Assembly (NCBI GenBank): GCA_003001795.1
Contig: PVNI01000003.1
Location: forward strand, 372,001-436,000
DNA: 64,000 nt
DNA from: Actinomadura viridilutea
GTDB taxonomy: Bacteria; Actinomycetota; Actinomycetes; Streptosporangiales; Streptosporangiaceae
Direction: 5' to 3'
The position numbers and the translations under genes are program-made. This document shows, piece after piece, positions 38,274-47,001 of the stretch (its first letter is position 1; every line of letters begins with the position of its first letter). The notes under the pieces were generated by a model. That model did not search any database and was not told the origin of the DNA. It saw nothing but the letters and a program-made list of their open reading frames with translations.

Positions 38274-38654
38274 ATGCCGTACGCGGCGATCACCTACCGG
38301 GTCAAGCCCGGCTGCGAGGACGAGCTGGAGAAGATCTTCGCCGACTTCAAACGGGTCGACACGCCCGAGATGCGCGACGAGAACGGCGAGCCGGTGGGCC
38401 GGCTGCTGGGCACCGCCGTCTTCGTGAAGGACGAGTTCATGGTCCGCGTCATCCATTACGAGGGCGACTTCGCCGCCATCGCGCGGCACATGGCCCGCCA
38501 GCAGGGCGTGCACAACGTCGAGCAGAAGCTGGCGCCCTACCTGACGCACCGCCGGCCGGCCTCCTCGCCCGAGGAGTTCAAGCAGAACTTCCAGAACGCG
38601 CTGATGCGGTGCGTCTCCCAGCTGTCCGTGGAAACCCACCCCGCCGGGAGCTGA
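38274..38654 (+). CDS. SchA/CurD-like protein (WhiE ORF I type)
   Basis: 126 residues. MPYAAITYRVKPGCEDELEK followed by FVKDEFMVRVIHYEGDFAAIARHMARQ is the SchA/CurD-like domain found in spore-pigment and pentangular aromatic polyketide clusters. It is a dimeric alpha-beta barrel relative of ABM proteins; its role is uncertain (oxygenase or cyclase helper). ATG 38274 is 6 nt after GGGAGG; an upstream ATG at 38241 lacks a site. The small SARP gene starts 15 nt after its stop. Confidence 0.85.
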   Translation: MPYAAITYRVKPGCEDELEKIFADFKRVDTPEMRDENGEPVGRLLGTAVFVKDEFMVRVIHYEGDFAAIARHMARQQGVHNVEQKLAPYLTHRRPASSPEEFKQNFQNALMRCVSQLSVETHPAGS

Positions 38655-38669
38655 CCCGAGGAGTCTCCG

Positions 38670-39548
38670 GTGGAGCCGAGCGCGATGGACGCCCTGTCGG
38701 CGACCGCGTCCGGGCCGACCCCGCCCGCCGCGTCGCCGGCGGTCCCCGAGCCCGTGTCCGGGACGCGGTTCGCGGTGCTCGGGCCGCTCGAGATCCACGA
38801 CGGTACGCGGATCCGCACGCCCCGGGCGCACAAGCTGCGGGTGCTGCTGGCCCTGCTGCTGGTCCGGGGCAACACCGTCGTCTCGACCGACACGCTGATC
38901 TCCGAGCTGTGGGGCGACCGCCCGCCGCGCACCGCGCTGAAGGCGCTGCGGGTGTACGTCTCGCAGCTGCGCCGGATCCTGGCGGCGCTGCCCGCGCAGG
39001 AGCACCGGCCGGTCATCGTGACCCGCGCCCCCGGCTACCGGCTGGAGCTGGACGGCGAGTCGCTCGACCTCATCCGGTTCGAGCGCCTGTGCGAACTGGG
39101 ACGGATGGCCTGCGACGCGGGCGACCTGGAGCGGGCGCTGCGGCTCTACAGCGCGGCCACCGACCTGTGGCGCGGGCCCGCGCTCGTCGACGTCCGCTCC
39201 TCGCCCGTGCTGGAGGGCGTCGCGCTGAGCCTGGAGGAGGCGCGCATCTCCGCCCTGGAGCGGCGCATCCGGCTGCAGATGCGGCTGAACGGGTACGCCG
39301 AGGTCATCGGGGAGCTGCGCGCGCTGGCCGCCGAGCATCCGCTGCACGAGCGCATCCAGGCGCAGCTCATGGTGGCGCTGTGCCTGGCCGGGCGGCGGGC
39401 GGACGCCCTGGCGACCTTCCGCGCCCTGCGGGAGGCGTACGTCGCCGACCTCGGCATCGAGCCCAGCCGCGAACTGCAGACGCTGCACCAGTCGATCCTG
39501 GCGGCCGACGACCGCGCGCTGCCGAGCTGGGAGGCATGGATCGGGTGA
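38670..39548 (+). CDS. Small SARP-family activator (ActII-ORF4/DnrI type)
   Basis: 292 residues. A Pro/Ala-rich N-terminal stretch of about 32 residues precedes the winged-helix (FAVLGPLEIHDGTRIRTPRA to about residue 125, with TALKALRVYVSQLRRIL as recognition helix) and the BTAD domain to the end. GTG 38670 is 6 nt after GAGGAG. Transcribed with the SchA/CurD gene behind its own SARP box, so a feed-forward circuit with the large SARP at 13642 is likely. Ends at a perfect 17-bp hairpin. Confidence 0.93.
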   Translation: MEPSAMDALSATASGPTPPAASPAVPEPVSGTRFAVLGPLEIHDGTRIRTPRAHKLRVLLALLLVRGNTVVSTDTLISELWGDRPPRTALKALRVYVSQLRRILAALPAQEHRPVIVTRAPGYRLELDGESLDLIRFERLCELGRMACDAGDLERALRLYSAATDLWRGPALVDVRSSPVLEGVALSLEEARISALERRIRLQMRLNGYAEVIGELRALAAEHPLHERIQAQLMVALCLAGRRADALATFRALREAYVADLGIEPSRELQTLHQSILAADDRALPSWEAWIG

Positions 39549-39582
39549 GGGCCGTGCCCGCGCGGCCGCGCGGGCACGGCCC
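39549..39582. terminator. Perfect 17-bp GC-rich hairpin after the small SARP gene
   Basis: A 34-nt perfect palindrome (arms 39549-39565 and 39566-39582) with no unpaired loop bases, followed by GCCGGGTTTTCCCG. It probably ends the 38274-39548 transcript. Confidence 0.7.
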
Positions 39583-39695
39583 GCCGGGTTTTCCCGCGGC
39601 TGGCCGCTGCTTAACCCCTCCCTGAGACGCTCCAAGCCATGAGCCACTCGCAGTCTCCTCCCGGGGGCGAGGAGCCGAGCAAAGGGAGCGGCACC

Positions 39696-40436
39696 ATGGA
39701 TTTCGGTCTCAAGGGACGGCACGCGGTGGTCACCGGAGGAACCCGGGGCATCGGCCGCGCCATCACCTTGGCCTTGCTGGACCAGGGCGCGTCCGTCACC
39801 GTGTGCCATCGCCAGGAGAGCGCCGAAGCGGACGCCCTGCGCGCCGAGTTCGCCGCCCGCGACGCCGGCGCGCTGCTGGTGCGCGCCGACGTGTCGCGCG
39901 AGGCGGACGCGCGGCTGCTGCTGGACCGCGCCCACGAGACCTTCGGCCCCGTGGACGTGCTGGTCAACAATGCCGGGATCATCACTCATCTGCCGCTGGC
40001 CGAGCTGGCCGAGGACGAGTGGGCGCGCGTCGTCGACACCAACCTCGGCGGCGCCTACCGGATGATCCGCGCGTCGCTGGACCGGCTGGCCCGGCCCGCG
40101 TCGATCGTCAACATCACCTCGGCGGTCGCCGAGCACGGCATGCCGAACGCCGCGCACTACGTGGCGTCCAAGGCCGGGATCATCGGGCTCACCCGCGCCC
40201 TCTGCAAGGAGCTGGGCCCCGAGGGCATCCGGGTCAACGCCGTCACCTGCGGCGTCATCGACGGCACCGGCCAGAAGAACCCGCGCGGCGAGGAGGGCAA
40301 GCGCCGCTACGCCGAGATGACCGCGCTCGGCCGGCTCGGCGAACCCGCCGAGGTCGCCGACGCGGTGCTGTTCCTGGCCAGCGACGCGGCCCGGTACGTG
40401 ACGGGCGCCGTGCTCGGCGTCGACGGCGGCATCTGA
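39696..40436 (+). CDS. Polyketide ketoreductase (SDR)
   Basis: 246 residues. [30 protein letters not shown], Ser in ITSAVAEHG and YVASK are all intact. Very similar in pattern to the SDR half of the 17785 fusion. Followed by two ABM genes and an FAD monooxygenase; ketoreductase-ABM pairs also occur at 17785/18980, so a ketoreductase-oxygenase module seems to have been duplicated within the cluster. ATG 39696 follows AAAGGGAG; ATG 39639 is a weaker alternative. Confidence 0.9.
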   Translation: MDFGLKGRHAVVTGGTRGIGRAITLALLDQGASVTVCHRQESAEADALRAEFAARDAGALLVRADVSREADARLLLDRAHETFGPVDVLVNNAGIITHLPLAELAEDEWARVVDTNLGGAYRMIRASLDRLARPASIVNITSAVAEHGMPNAAHYVASKAGIIGLTRALCKELGPEGIRVNAVTCGVIDGTGQKNPRGEEGKRRYAEMTALGRLGEPAEVADAVLFLASDAARYVTGAVLGVDGGI

Positions 40437-40458
40437 CGGGGGCATCGAGGAGTTCATC

Positions 40459-40761
40459 GTGGAGAAGACGACCATGGTTCGCGCGGTGCTCACCATGCTC
40501 GTGCGCGAGGGCTGCGAAGCCGCGTTCGAGGACATCTGGCGGCGCACGATGAAGGAGGCCCAGCCGCGCGGCAGCCTCGGCCAGGCGCTGACCTGCGACC
40601 CCCGGCAGCGCCGCAGGTACATCATCACCGGCGACTGGGAGAGCCGCGAGGCGCTGCAGGCGTTCGAGCAGAGCCCGGAGCGCCGCTCCATGTCCGCCGC
40701 CTTCGAGCCGCTGCGCGAGTCCGCCAGCAAGCAGGTCCTGGAGATCATCGACCGCTTCTGA
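40459..40761 (+). CDS. ABM-fold small protein
   Basis: 100 residues. MVRAVLTMLVREGCEAAFED, YIITGDWESREALQAFEQSPE is the ABM pattern, closest to the protein at 18980. GTG 40459 lies 8 nt after GAGGAG and 22 nt after the ketoreductase stop. Likely partner of that ketoreductase in oxygenation or ring closure. Confidence 0.78.
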   Translation: MEKTTMVRAVLTMLVREGCEAAFEDIWRRTMKEAQPRGSLGQALTCDPRQRRRYIITGDWESREALQAFEQSPERRSMSAAFEPLRESASKQVLEIIDRF

Positions 40762-40830
40762 CCGCGCGTCCGGACCGGCGCCCGCGCGGTCCGAGCCGGG
40801 GCCGGGCGCCAGAAAGGGAGAGTGACAGCC

Positions 40831-41139
40831 GTGACCGTACGCATCGTGGTGCGCGCCACCCCACGGGAAGAGGACCAGGAGAAGTTCGAGGAGGCGTACC
40901 GGCAGGTGACCGAGACCGTGCGGGGCACGCCGGGCCACCTGCACGACGAGCTGCTGCGGGACGCCGAGGACGGCCGGACCTACATCCTGCTGGCCGAGTG
41001 GGAGAGCGAGCAGGCCTTCCGCGCCTGGGAGAACGACCCGCGGCACCTGCAGATGGCCGCGCCCATGCTGCCGTACTGGGGCGACGAGGGCGTCGAGCGC
41101 CGCATCTACGAGGTGCGCGCCCGGCTCGACAGCGTGTGA
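40831..41139 (+). CDS. ABM-fold small oxygenase/cyclase
   Basis: 102 residues. VRIVVRATPREEDQEKFEEAY, GTPGHLHDELLRD, LLAEWESEQAFRAWEN groups it with the proteins at 11776 and 16071. GTG 40831 is preferred because AAAGGGAG ends 10 nt upstream; GTG 40822 would have a spacing of one base. With the preceding gene it gives two different ABM types side by side. A long hairpin follows. Confidence 0.8.
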   Translation: MTVRIVVRATPREEDQEKFEEAYRQVTETVRGTPGHLHDELLRDAEDGRTYILLAEWESEQAFRAWENDPRHLQMAAPMLPYWGDEGVERRIYEVRARLDSV

Positions 41140-41142
41140 TCC

Positions 41143-41181
41143 GGCGGGCCGCCCCGGCCGGGGAGGCCGGGGCGGCCCGCC
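41143..41181. terminator. Perfect 17-bp GC-rich hairpin
   Basis: Arms 41143-41159 and 41165-41181 pair perfectly around a 5-nt loop between the ABM gene and the FAD monooxygenase. It may terminate or attenuate transcription ahead of 41208. Confidence 0.65.
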
Positions 41182-41207
41182 TCGTGCGAAGAGAAGGGAG
41201 ACGCGGC

Positions 41208-42392
41208 ATGGCGGCGGTGCGCAACGCCATCGTGGTGGGCGCGGGGATCGGCGGGCTGACCACGGCCATCGGCCTGCGCCGCGCGGGCATCGACACCGTG
41301 GTGCTGGAACGCCGCTCGTCCCCCGACCGGCTGCTCGCCGGCGGCGGCTTCATGCTGTGGCACAACGCGCTGCTCGCCCTGCGGGAGCTGAAACTGGACG
41401 AGCGCGTGGCCGAGGTCGGAGTGGAGATCGTGCACCACGAGTTCCGGTCCGACCGGGGCCGGCGCCTGGCCCGCTGGGACATCGCCCCCGAGGCCGAGCG
41501 GCACGGCGCCCCCGCCCTCGGCCTGCGCCGGTCGGCGCTCAACACCGTGCTGATGGAGGCGGCCGGCGACGGCGTCCTGCTCGGCCGCCGCTGCGTCGGC
41601 TTCGAGCAGGACGCCGACGGCGTGACCGTGCGCCTGTCCGACGGCACCGACCTGCGCGCCGACGTGCTCGTCGGCGCCGACGGGATCCGGTCGACCGTGC
41701 GCGACGTCATGCGCAAGGGGCACGACCTGCCGCTGCGGTACGCGGGGTACACCGCCTGGCAGGCGATCACCCGGCTGCCGGGCGAGGACGTCGTGCCCAC
41801 CGGCACCTTCTTCAACATGTGGGGGCGGGGCGGGCTGCGCTTCCTCTACATGCGGCTCAACGCGGAGGAGGTGTACTGGGACGCCATCACCGCCGACACC
41901 GTGGGCGCCTCGTTCGACATGCTCGCCAAGACCCGGCGCGAGGTGATGGCGGAGACCTACCGGCACTGGCCCGACCCGGTGCCGCGCATCATCGAGTCCA
42001 CCGACGAGGACGCGATCCTGCCGATCGACATCTTCGACCGGCCGCCGGACCGCTGCGGCGGCTGGGGGGTCGGCCGCGTCGTGCTGGTGGGCGACGCCGC
42101 CCACCCCATGACGCTCAACCTGAGCCAGGGCGCCGGGCAGGCCATCGAGGACGGCGTCGCGCTGTCGCGGCTGCTGAGCCGGCACGACCGGGTGCCCGAG
42201 GCGATCGCCGAGTTCGAGGCGCTGCGCCGCGACCGCGTCGCCGGGATGGTCGGCACGGCCTGGTCGATCGGCGCGATCGGACGCTGGCGCAGCCGGGCGC
42301 TGTGCGCCGGCCGGGACCTGTTCATGCGGATGTTCTTCGGCGGCAAGGGCCGCCGGGAGAGCTACCGCCAGATGATGGACGTGCGGTTCTGA
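41208..42392 (+). CDS. FAD-dependent monooxygenase (small, UbiH/salicylate-hydroxylase type)
   Basis: 394 residues, shorter than the other three because it lacks the C-terminal thioredoxin-like domain. AIVVGAGIGGLTTAIGLRRAG binds FAD; VVLVGDAAHPMTLNLSQGAG is the second FAD motif near residue 287. Relatives hydroxylate phenolic rings. ATG 41208 follows GAAGGGAG. A DUF1772 gene follows 43 nt downstream, so these two oxidative genes may work together. Confidence 0.9.
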   Translation: MAAVRNAIVVGAGIGGLTTAIGLRRAGIDTVVLERRSSPDRLLAGGGFMLWHNALLALRELKLDERVAEVGVEIVHHEFRSDRGRRLARWDIAPEAERHGAPALGLRRSALNTVLMEAAGDGVLLGRRCVGFEQDADGVTVRLSDGTDLRADVLVGADGIRSTVRDVMRKGHDLPLRYAGYTAWQAITRLPGEDVVPTGTFFNMWGRGGLRFLYMRLNAEEVYWDAITADTVGASFDMLAKTRREVMAETYRHWPDPVPRIIESTDEDAILPIDIFDRPPDRCGGWGVGRVVLVGDAAHPMTLNLSQGAGQAIEDGVALSRLLSRHDRVPEAIAEFEALRRDRVAGMVGTAWSIGAIGRWRSRALCAGRDLFMRMFFGGKGRRESYRQMMDVRF

Positions 42393-42435
42393 TGACCCTG
42401 CACACGATGAGCCTCGACACGATGGGCCTGGAACG

Positions 42436-42906
42436 ATGAGCCTGGACACCGTCGTCGACCTGCTGCTGGGGCTCTTCCTCCTGCTGTCGGGCGCGCTGGC
42501 GGGCGTGCTGTTCGCCGTCGAGACCGCCATCGTGCCCGCGGTGAGCGCGCTGCCGGGGGACGTCTACGTCCGGGTGCACCGGCTGCTGGACCGGCGGTTC
42601 GACCCGATGATGCCCCGCGTCAACAAGGTGTCCCTCGCGGTCTGCGCCGCGCTGGTGGTCCTGGCCGGCGGCGTCTGGCCGCGCGTCGCCCTCGCCTGCT
42701 CCGGACTGTGCATCATCGGCGTCGCGGTGGTGTCCGAAGGCTGGAACGTGCGGATGAACCGGGTGATCGACGGCTGGGATCCGGCCGCGCCGCCGCCGGA
42801 CTGGTCGCGGGTGCGGGCCCGGTGGGCCGCGGCCAACCGCGTGCGCACGCTGCTGGCCATCGCCGGCTTCGGCGCCGCCGTCCTCGGGTCCGCCCTGGCG
42901 CGGTGA
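42436..42906 (+). CDS. DUF1772 membrane protein (anthrone-oxygenase-like)
   Basis: 156 residues, four predicted membrane helices. LLLSGALAGVLFAVETAIVP, YVRVHRLLDRRFDPMMPRV, WNVRMNRVIDGWDPAAPPP and RWAAANRVRTLLAI match the other two family members here position by position. A repeated stretch just before its start (CATGATGAGCCTCGACACGA-like, 42400-42440, with CTGGAACGATGAGCCTGGACAC) gives several possible ATGs; 42436 is taken because the membrane segment follows directly. Probably oxidises an anthrone-type intermediate. Confidence 0.82.
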   Translation: MSLDTVVDLLLGLFLLLSGALAGVLFAVETAIVPAVSALPGDVYVRVHRLLDRRFDPMMPRVNKVSLAVCAALVVLAGGVWPRVALACSGLCIIGVAVVSEGWNVRMNRVIDGWDPAAPPPDWSRVRARWAAANRVRTLLAIAGFGAAVLGSALAR

Positions 42907-42981
42907 CCGGCCGGACCTCGCGCCCGGTACCTCGCGGCCGGTACCTCGCGGCTGGGACATCGTGCCTGGTCGTCGATGGTT

Positions 42982-43032
42982 TGGCGCCAGATAGTAGCCA
43001 TGTATGCGATGCCCCGGCGACAATAGCCATGT
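42982..43032 (+). promoter_or_regulatory. Operator region of the MMPL exporter (site C plus direct repeat)
   Basis: TGGCGCCAGATA (42982-42993) is the reverse complement of site B. Just downstream, the 9-mer TAGCCATGT occurs twice (42995-43003 and 43024-43032), 29 nt apart, in an AT-richer stretch 40-80 nt before ATG 43076. This looks like a repressor-controlled promoter. No SARP heptamers occur here. Confidence 0.45.
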
Positions 43033-43075
43033 TTATCGTCCTCCGATGAACCGACCGAGACCCTGGAGGTTCGGC

Positions 43076-45172
43076 ATGTCGAGACTGCTGGCGTTCCCCG
43101 CCGGCCGCCGGGCGAAATGGATCGTCCTGGTCGCCTGGCTGATCGTCCTCGGGGCGGTCGGCCCGTTCGCCGGCCGGCTGTTCGGCGCGGCCGACAACGA
43201 CCGGCTGGAGTACCTGCCCAAGAGCGCCGAGTCCACCGAGGTGCTCAAAGCCCAGGAGGCGTTCCCCCAGGGCCAGGTCATCCCCGCCATGATCGTCTAC
43301 GAGCGCGACAGCGGGCTGACCCAGGCGGACCGGCAACGCGCCGCCGCCGACGCGCAGCGGCTGACCCGCGAGTTCGCGCCGCAGGCCACGCCGCAGACGC
43401 CGCAGGTGTCCAAGGACGGCAAGGCCATGATGTTCGTCGTCCCGCTCGCGGCGACCGGCGACGAGCAGGAGGGCGAGGTCATCCTCGACGCCGTCGACGG
43501 CATGCGCAAGCGGCTCGGCGACGGCGAGGGGGGCCTGGAGATCAAGGTGGCCGGCCCGGCCGGCATGGGCGCCGACGAGTTCCTGATCTTCCGGGACATG
43601 GAGTTCACCCTGGTGCTCATCCCGGTCGTGGTGGTGGCGATCCTGCTGCTGCTCATCTACCGCAGCCCGGTGCTGTTCCTGGTGCCGCTGTTCACCGTCG
43701 CCGCCGCCAACCAGCTCGGCAGCGCGATCGTGTACGGGCTGATCAAGGGACCGGGCATGGTGGTCAACTCCATGGCCGTCAGCGTGCTGAGCATCCTGAT
43801 CTACGGCGCGGGCACCGACTACGCGCTGCTGCTGATCGCCCGGTACCGCGAGGAGCTGACGCGGCACGGGGACCGGCACGAGGCCATGGCGGTGGCCCTG
43901 CGCCGGTCCGGCGGCGCGATCATCGCCTCGGCCGGCACGGTCGGCCTCGGCCTGCTGTGCCTGGGCGTCGCCGACCTGAACTCCACCCGCACGCTCGCCC
44001 CCGTCGGCGCGCTGGGCATCCTCTCCGCGCTGGTCGCCATGCTGACGCTGCTGCCCGCGCTGCTGCTCGTCTTCGGCCGCTGGATCTTCTGGCCGCGCAT
44101 CCCGCACCAGGGCGACGTCCACCGCGCCTCCCGGGCGTGGACGCGCGTCGGCGAGCTGGTCGCCGCCCGTGCCCGCCCGGTGTGGATCACGACGGCCGCG
44201 GTGCTCGCCGTGGGCCTGCTCGGCCTGCTGTCGTTCCACTCCCCGCAGCAGACCCGCTTCACCGAGAAGCCGGACGCGCTCAAGGGCCAGGAGATCATCT
44301 CGGCCCACTTCTCCGCCGGCGCCGGCAACCCGGCCGACGTGATCGCCAACGCCGACCGGGCCGAGCAGGTCAAGGCCGCCGCGCTGGCCGCCGGCGCGAC
44401 CTCGGTGCAGGAGTCCGGCCGCGTCGGCGGCAAGGTGCAGATGCAGGTCACGCTGCCCGCCGAGCCGGAGAGCTCGGCCGAGCGGGACGCGGTGGAGCGG
44501 CTGCGCGACCGCCTGCACGCGGTGCCCGGCGCGGACGCCCGCGTCGGCGGTCCCGCCGCGATCGAGGTGGACATGGTCGACACCATCGCCCGGGACTCCG
44601 TGCTGACCATCCCGCTGGTGCTGGGCGTGATCCTGCTGGTGCTGTGCGCGCTGCTGCGGGCGATCACCATGTCGCTGCTGCTGATCGCGACGGTGGTGCT
44701 GTCGTTCGGCGCCGCGATGGGGATCTCCACCGCGGTCTTCGAGCACGTGTTCCACTGGTACGGGCAGGACCCGCAGCTTCCGCAGATCGCCTTCGTGTTC
44801 CTGGTGGCGCTCGGCGTCGACTACAACATCTTCCTGGTCAGCCGCGTCCGCGAGGAGGCCAAGCGGCACGGGACGCGGCGCGGCACGATCAACGGCCTGG
44901 TGTCCACCGGCGGTGTCATCACCTCCGCGGGCATCGTGCTGGCCGCCACGTTCAGCGTGCTGATCACGCTGCCCGTGGTGAGCTTCGCCGCGCAGGGCTT
45001 CGTCGTCGCGCTCGGCGTGCTCATCGACACCTTCATCGTCCGGTCCCTGCTGGTGCCTGCGCTGACCCACGACCTCGGCGACCGGCTGTGGTGGCCGAGC
45101 GGTCTGGCGCGCGGCGCGGTCCGGGCGCACAGCGCGCCGGAACCGGTGGCGGCGTCCGAACGGAGGCGGTGA
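43076..45172 (+). CDS. MMPL/RND-family exporter
   Basis: 698 residues with two MMPL halves: an N-terminal helix (WIVLVAWLIVLGAVGPFAG), a large extracytoplasmic loop, a five-helix bundle with GAGTDYALLLIARYREEL, then a second loop and second bundle with ALGVDYNIFLVSRVREEA. Actinomycete MMPL proteins export lipids and polyketides by proton motive force; here it probably secretes the product and gives self-protection. ATG 43076 is 8 nt after GGAGG. It is followed within 6 nt by a methyltransferase gene. Its promoter has the shared TATCTGGCGCCA motif rather than a SARP box, so it may be induced by the product. Confidence 0.93.
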   Translation: MSRLLAFPAGRRAKWIVLVAWLIVLGAVGPFAGRLFGAADNDRLEYLPKSAESTEVLKAQEAFPQGQVIPAMIVYERDSGLTQADRQRAAADAQRLTREFAPQATPQTPQVSKDGKAMMFVVPLAATGDEQEGEVILDAVDGMRKRLGDGEGGLEIKVAGPAGMGADEFLIFRDMEFTLVLIPVVVVAILLLLIYRSPVLFLVPLFTVAAANQLGSAIVYGLIKGPGMVVNSMAVSVLSILIYGAGTDYALLLIARYREELTRHGDRHEAMAVALRRSGGAIIASAGTVGLGLLCLGVADLNSTRTLAPVGALGILSALVAMLTLLPALLLVFGRWIFWPRIPHQGDVHRASRAWTRVGELVAARARPVWITTAAVLAVGLLGLLSFHSPQQTRFTEKPDALKGQEIISAHFSAGAGNPADVIANADRAEQVKAAALAAGATSVQESGRVGGKVQMQVTLPAEPESSAERDAVERLRDRLHAVPGADARVGGPAAIEVDMVDTIARDSVLTIPLVLGVILLVLCALLRAITMSLLLIATVVLSFGAAMGISTAVFEHVFHWYGQDPQLPQIAFVFLVALGVDYNIFLVSRVREEAKRHGTRRGTINGLVSTGGVITSAGIVLAATFSVLITLPVVSFAAQGFVVALGVLIDTFIVRSLLVPALTHDLGDRLWWPSGLARGAVRAHSAPEPVAASERRR

Positions 45173-45178
45173 TCGGCG

Positions 45179-46021
45179 ATGACCGGCACCGCGAACGGAC
45201 GGGGCGGCACCGCGGCGGCGCCCTGGCGGGGCGAGCCCGGCGACACCGACACGCTGCTCGGCCGCCCGGCCGTGGGCTACCTGGACGAGGCCGCCGAGAC
45301 GCTCGCCGCGGTCAAACGGGAGATCCTGCGCAAGCTGGCCCCGGAGCCCGGTCACCGGATGCTGGACGTCGGCTGCGGCAACGGCACCGACGTGCTGGAG
45401 CTGGCGGGCCGCGTCGCCCCGTCCGGGGAGGCGGTCGGCGTCGACGTCAACGAGCGGGCCATCGAGGAGGCCCTGGCGCGCAGCGCCGGCACCGGCGTGC
45501 CCGCGGCGTTCGCGACCGCCAACGCGTACGCGCTGCCCTTCCCCGACGGCCGCTTCGACGCCTGCCGCGCCGAGCGCATCGTCCAGCACCTGGCCGACCC
45601 GGTGGGAGCGATCAGCGAGATGGTGCGGGTGACCAGGCCCGGCGGGCGCGTCCTGGTCGCCGACCCCGACCACGGCATGTGGGCGCCGGACCTGGACGAC
45701 CGCGAGGCCGTGCGCACCGTGCTCACCTGGTGGTTCGACAACATCCGCAACCCGTGGATCGGCCGCCGGCTGCCCGGGCTGCTGCGGGCGGCCGGGCTGG
45801 CGGAGGTGCAGGTCACGATGATGCCGGTCGTCCTGGACGGCATCGCGGCGGCCGACAGCCTCACCGGGTTCGGCGACGCGGTCCGCCGCGCCGGGGAGCT
45901 GGGCGTGCTCCCCGGCGCGCGGGCCCGGGCGCTGACCCGGCAGATCGCCGCGCGGGAGGCCGACGGCGGGTTCCTCATGTTCGGCGCGATGATCATCGCT
46001 GAGGGCCGGAAGGAGGGGTGA
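45179..46021 (+). CDS. Class I SAM methyltransferase (Methyltransf_11/25 type)
   Basis: 280 residues. MLDVGCGNGTDVLELAGRV near residue 62 is SAM motif I; GVDVNERAIEEAL and LPFPDGRFDACRAERIVQHL follow. This type resembles UbiE/gamma-tocopherol-like C- or O-methyltransferases and differs from the large dimeric O-methyltransferases. It lies between the exporter and the questin-oxidase-family gene: its stop precedes that gene's ATG by 2 nt. Methylation of the questin-like substrate or its cleaved product is possible. Confidence 0.88.
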   Translation: MTGTANGRGGTAAAPWRGEPGDTDTLLGRPAVGYLDEAAETLAAVKREILRKLAPEPGHRMLDVGCGNGTDVLELAGRVAPSGEAVGVDVNERAIEEALARSAGTGVPAAFATANAYALPFPDGRFDACRAERIVQHLADPVGAISEMVRVTRPGGRVLVADPDHGMWAPDLDDREAVRTVLTWWFDNIRNPWIGRRLPGLLRAAGLAEVQVTMMPVVLDGIAAADSLTGFGDAVRRAGELGVLPGARARALTRQIAAREADGGFLMFGAMIIAEGRKEG

Positions 46022-46023
46022 CG

Positions 46024-47001
46024 ATGCCGCAGGCGGCGGGAGCCGACCCCGCCCGGTACGCCACCGCCATGGACGACGCGCTGGAACGGCTGTGGGACGT
46101 CGGGTTCGAGTTCGGCCCCGACTTCGCGGCGCACGCGCCCATGACCGCCGAGGCGCTGGCGACCCTCGACCATCCCGACGAGGTGCCGTCCTGGATCGAG
46201 CTGAACCGCAGGCGGCGCCGCTACTACGCCCCGCCGTCCCCCGTCGAGCCGATCCCCGAGGACGATCCGGCGGCGCGGCGCGCCGCGCTGGGCGACTACC
46301 GCCGCGTCGCCGACTGGGTCGCCTACTTCGACCGCCGGCTCGCCGAGGGGCCGTGGCAGGACGTGGTGGTCGAGTGGTGGCCGGTCCTGCTGGACGGGGC
46401 GTTCGCCGCGTTCACGCACGGGCTGATCCGCACCGCGCACGCGGTGCGGACCCTGCGCACCGTCCCGAGACCGAGCCCCCTGCAGCTCAACGAGCTGGCG
46501 CGCGGGCTGGCGTACTGGGCGGCGCGGTACACGCCGCTCGGCGTCCCCGCCGGACCGCGACGGGGCGCGGTGACCGCGGCGGAGCAGGTCCCGGCGGCGC
46601 TGAGCGAGCTGACCGCGGCGAACGCGGGCCGGTACGCCGAACGGGCGCCGCGGCCGCCGGTCCCGGCGGTGCACGCGATCACCGCGCCCGCGGCGATCCG
46701 GCTGGTGCTGCCGATCCTGCCGGACGGGCTGTGGGTGCGCTCCTACGCGACCGCCGAGGCGCTGGCCGCGCGGGTCTGGGCGGCGGCCCCCGGCGGCGGC
46801 TCGGCGCCGGGCCGGTCCCGCCCGGCGGGCGACCCGGCCCCGATGGACGAGCTGGTCGCCGACGCCGTGGAGATCGGCGAGGAGCACGCCATCAAGCTCG
46901 CCGAGGCGTGCCTGCGCGAGCACGCGCTGCGGCCCGACGAGCGGTACGCGGCGGCGGCCCACACCCTGAACGTCAACTGCCGGCACACGGGAGGGTTCTG
47001 A
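46024..47001 (+). CDS. Questin oxidase-family protein
   Basis: 325 residues. DDALERLWDVGFEFGPDFAA, HAPMTAEAL, WWPVLLDGAFAAFTHGLIRT and ARGLAYWAARYTPLG match the questin oxidase family (Pfam name, formerly DUF4243). The fungal member GedK opens the anthraquinone questin by Baeyer-Villiger-type cleavage to desmethylsulochrin; bacterial members are mostly uncharacterised. ATG 46024 is chosen because AGGAGG ends 7 nt upstream; GTG 46018 is too close. Its stop overlaps the hemerythrin-domain gene by one base. In a type II PKS cluster it is a strong candidate for ring cleavage of a quinone intermediate. Confidence 0.85.
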   Translation: MPQAAGADPARYATAMDDALERLWDVGFEFGPDFAAHAPMTAEALATLDHPDEVPSWIELNRRRRRYYAPPSPVEPIPEDDPAARRAALGDYRRVADWVAYFDRRLAEGPWQDVVVEWWPVLLDGAFAAFTHGLIRTAHAVRTLRTVPRPSPLQLNELARGLAYWAARYTPLGVPAGPRRGAVTAAEQVPAALSELTAANAGRYAERAPRPPVPAVHAITAPAAIRLVLPILPDGLWVRSYATAEALAARVWAAAPGGGSAPGRSRPAGDPAPMDELVADAVEIGEEHAIKLAEACLREHALRPDERYAAAAHTLNVNCRHTGGF

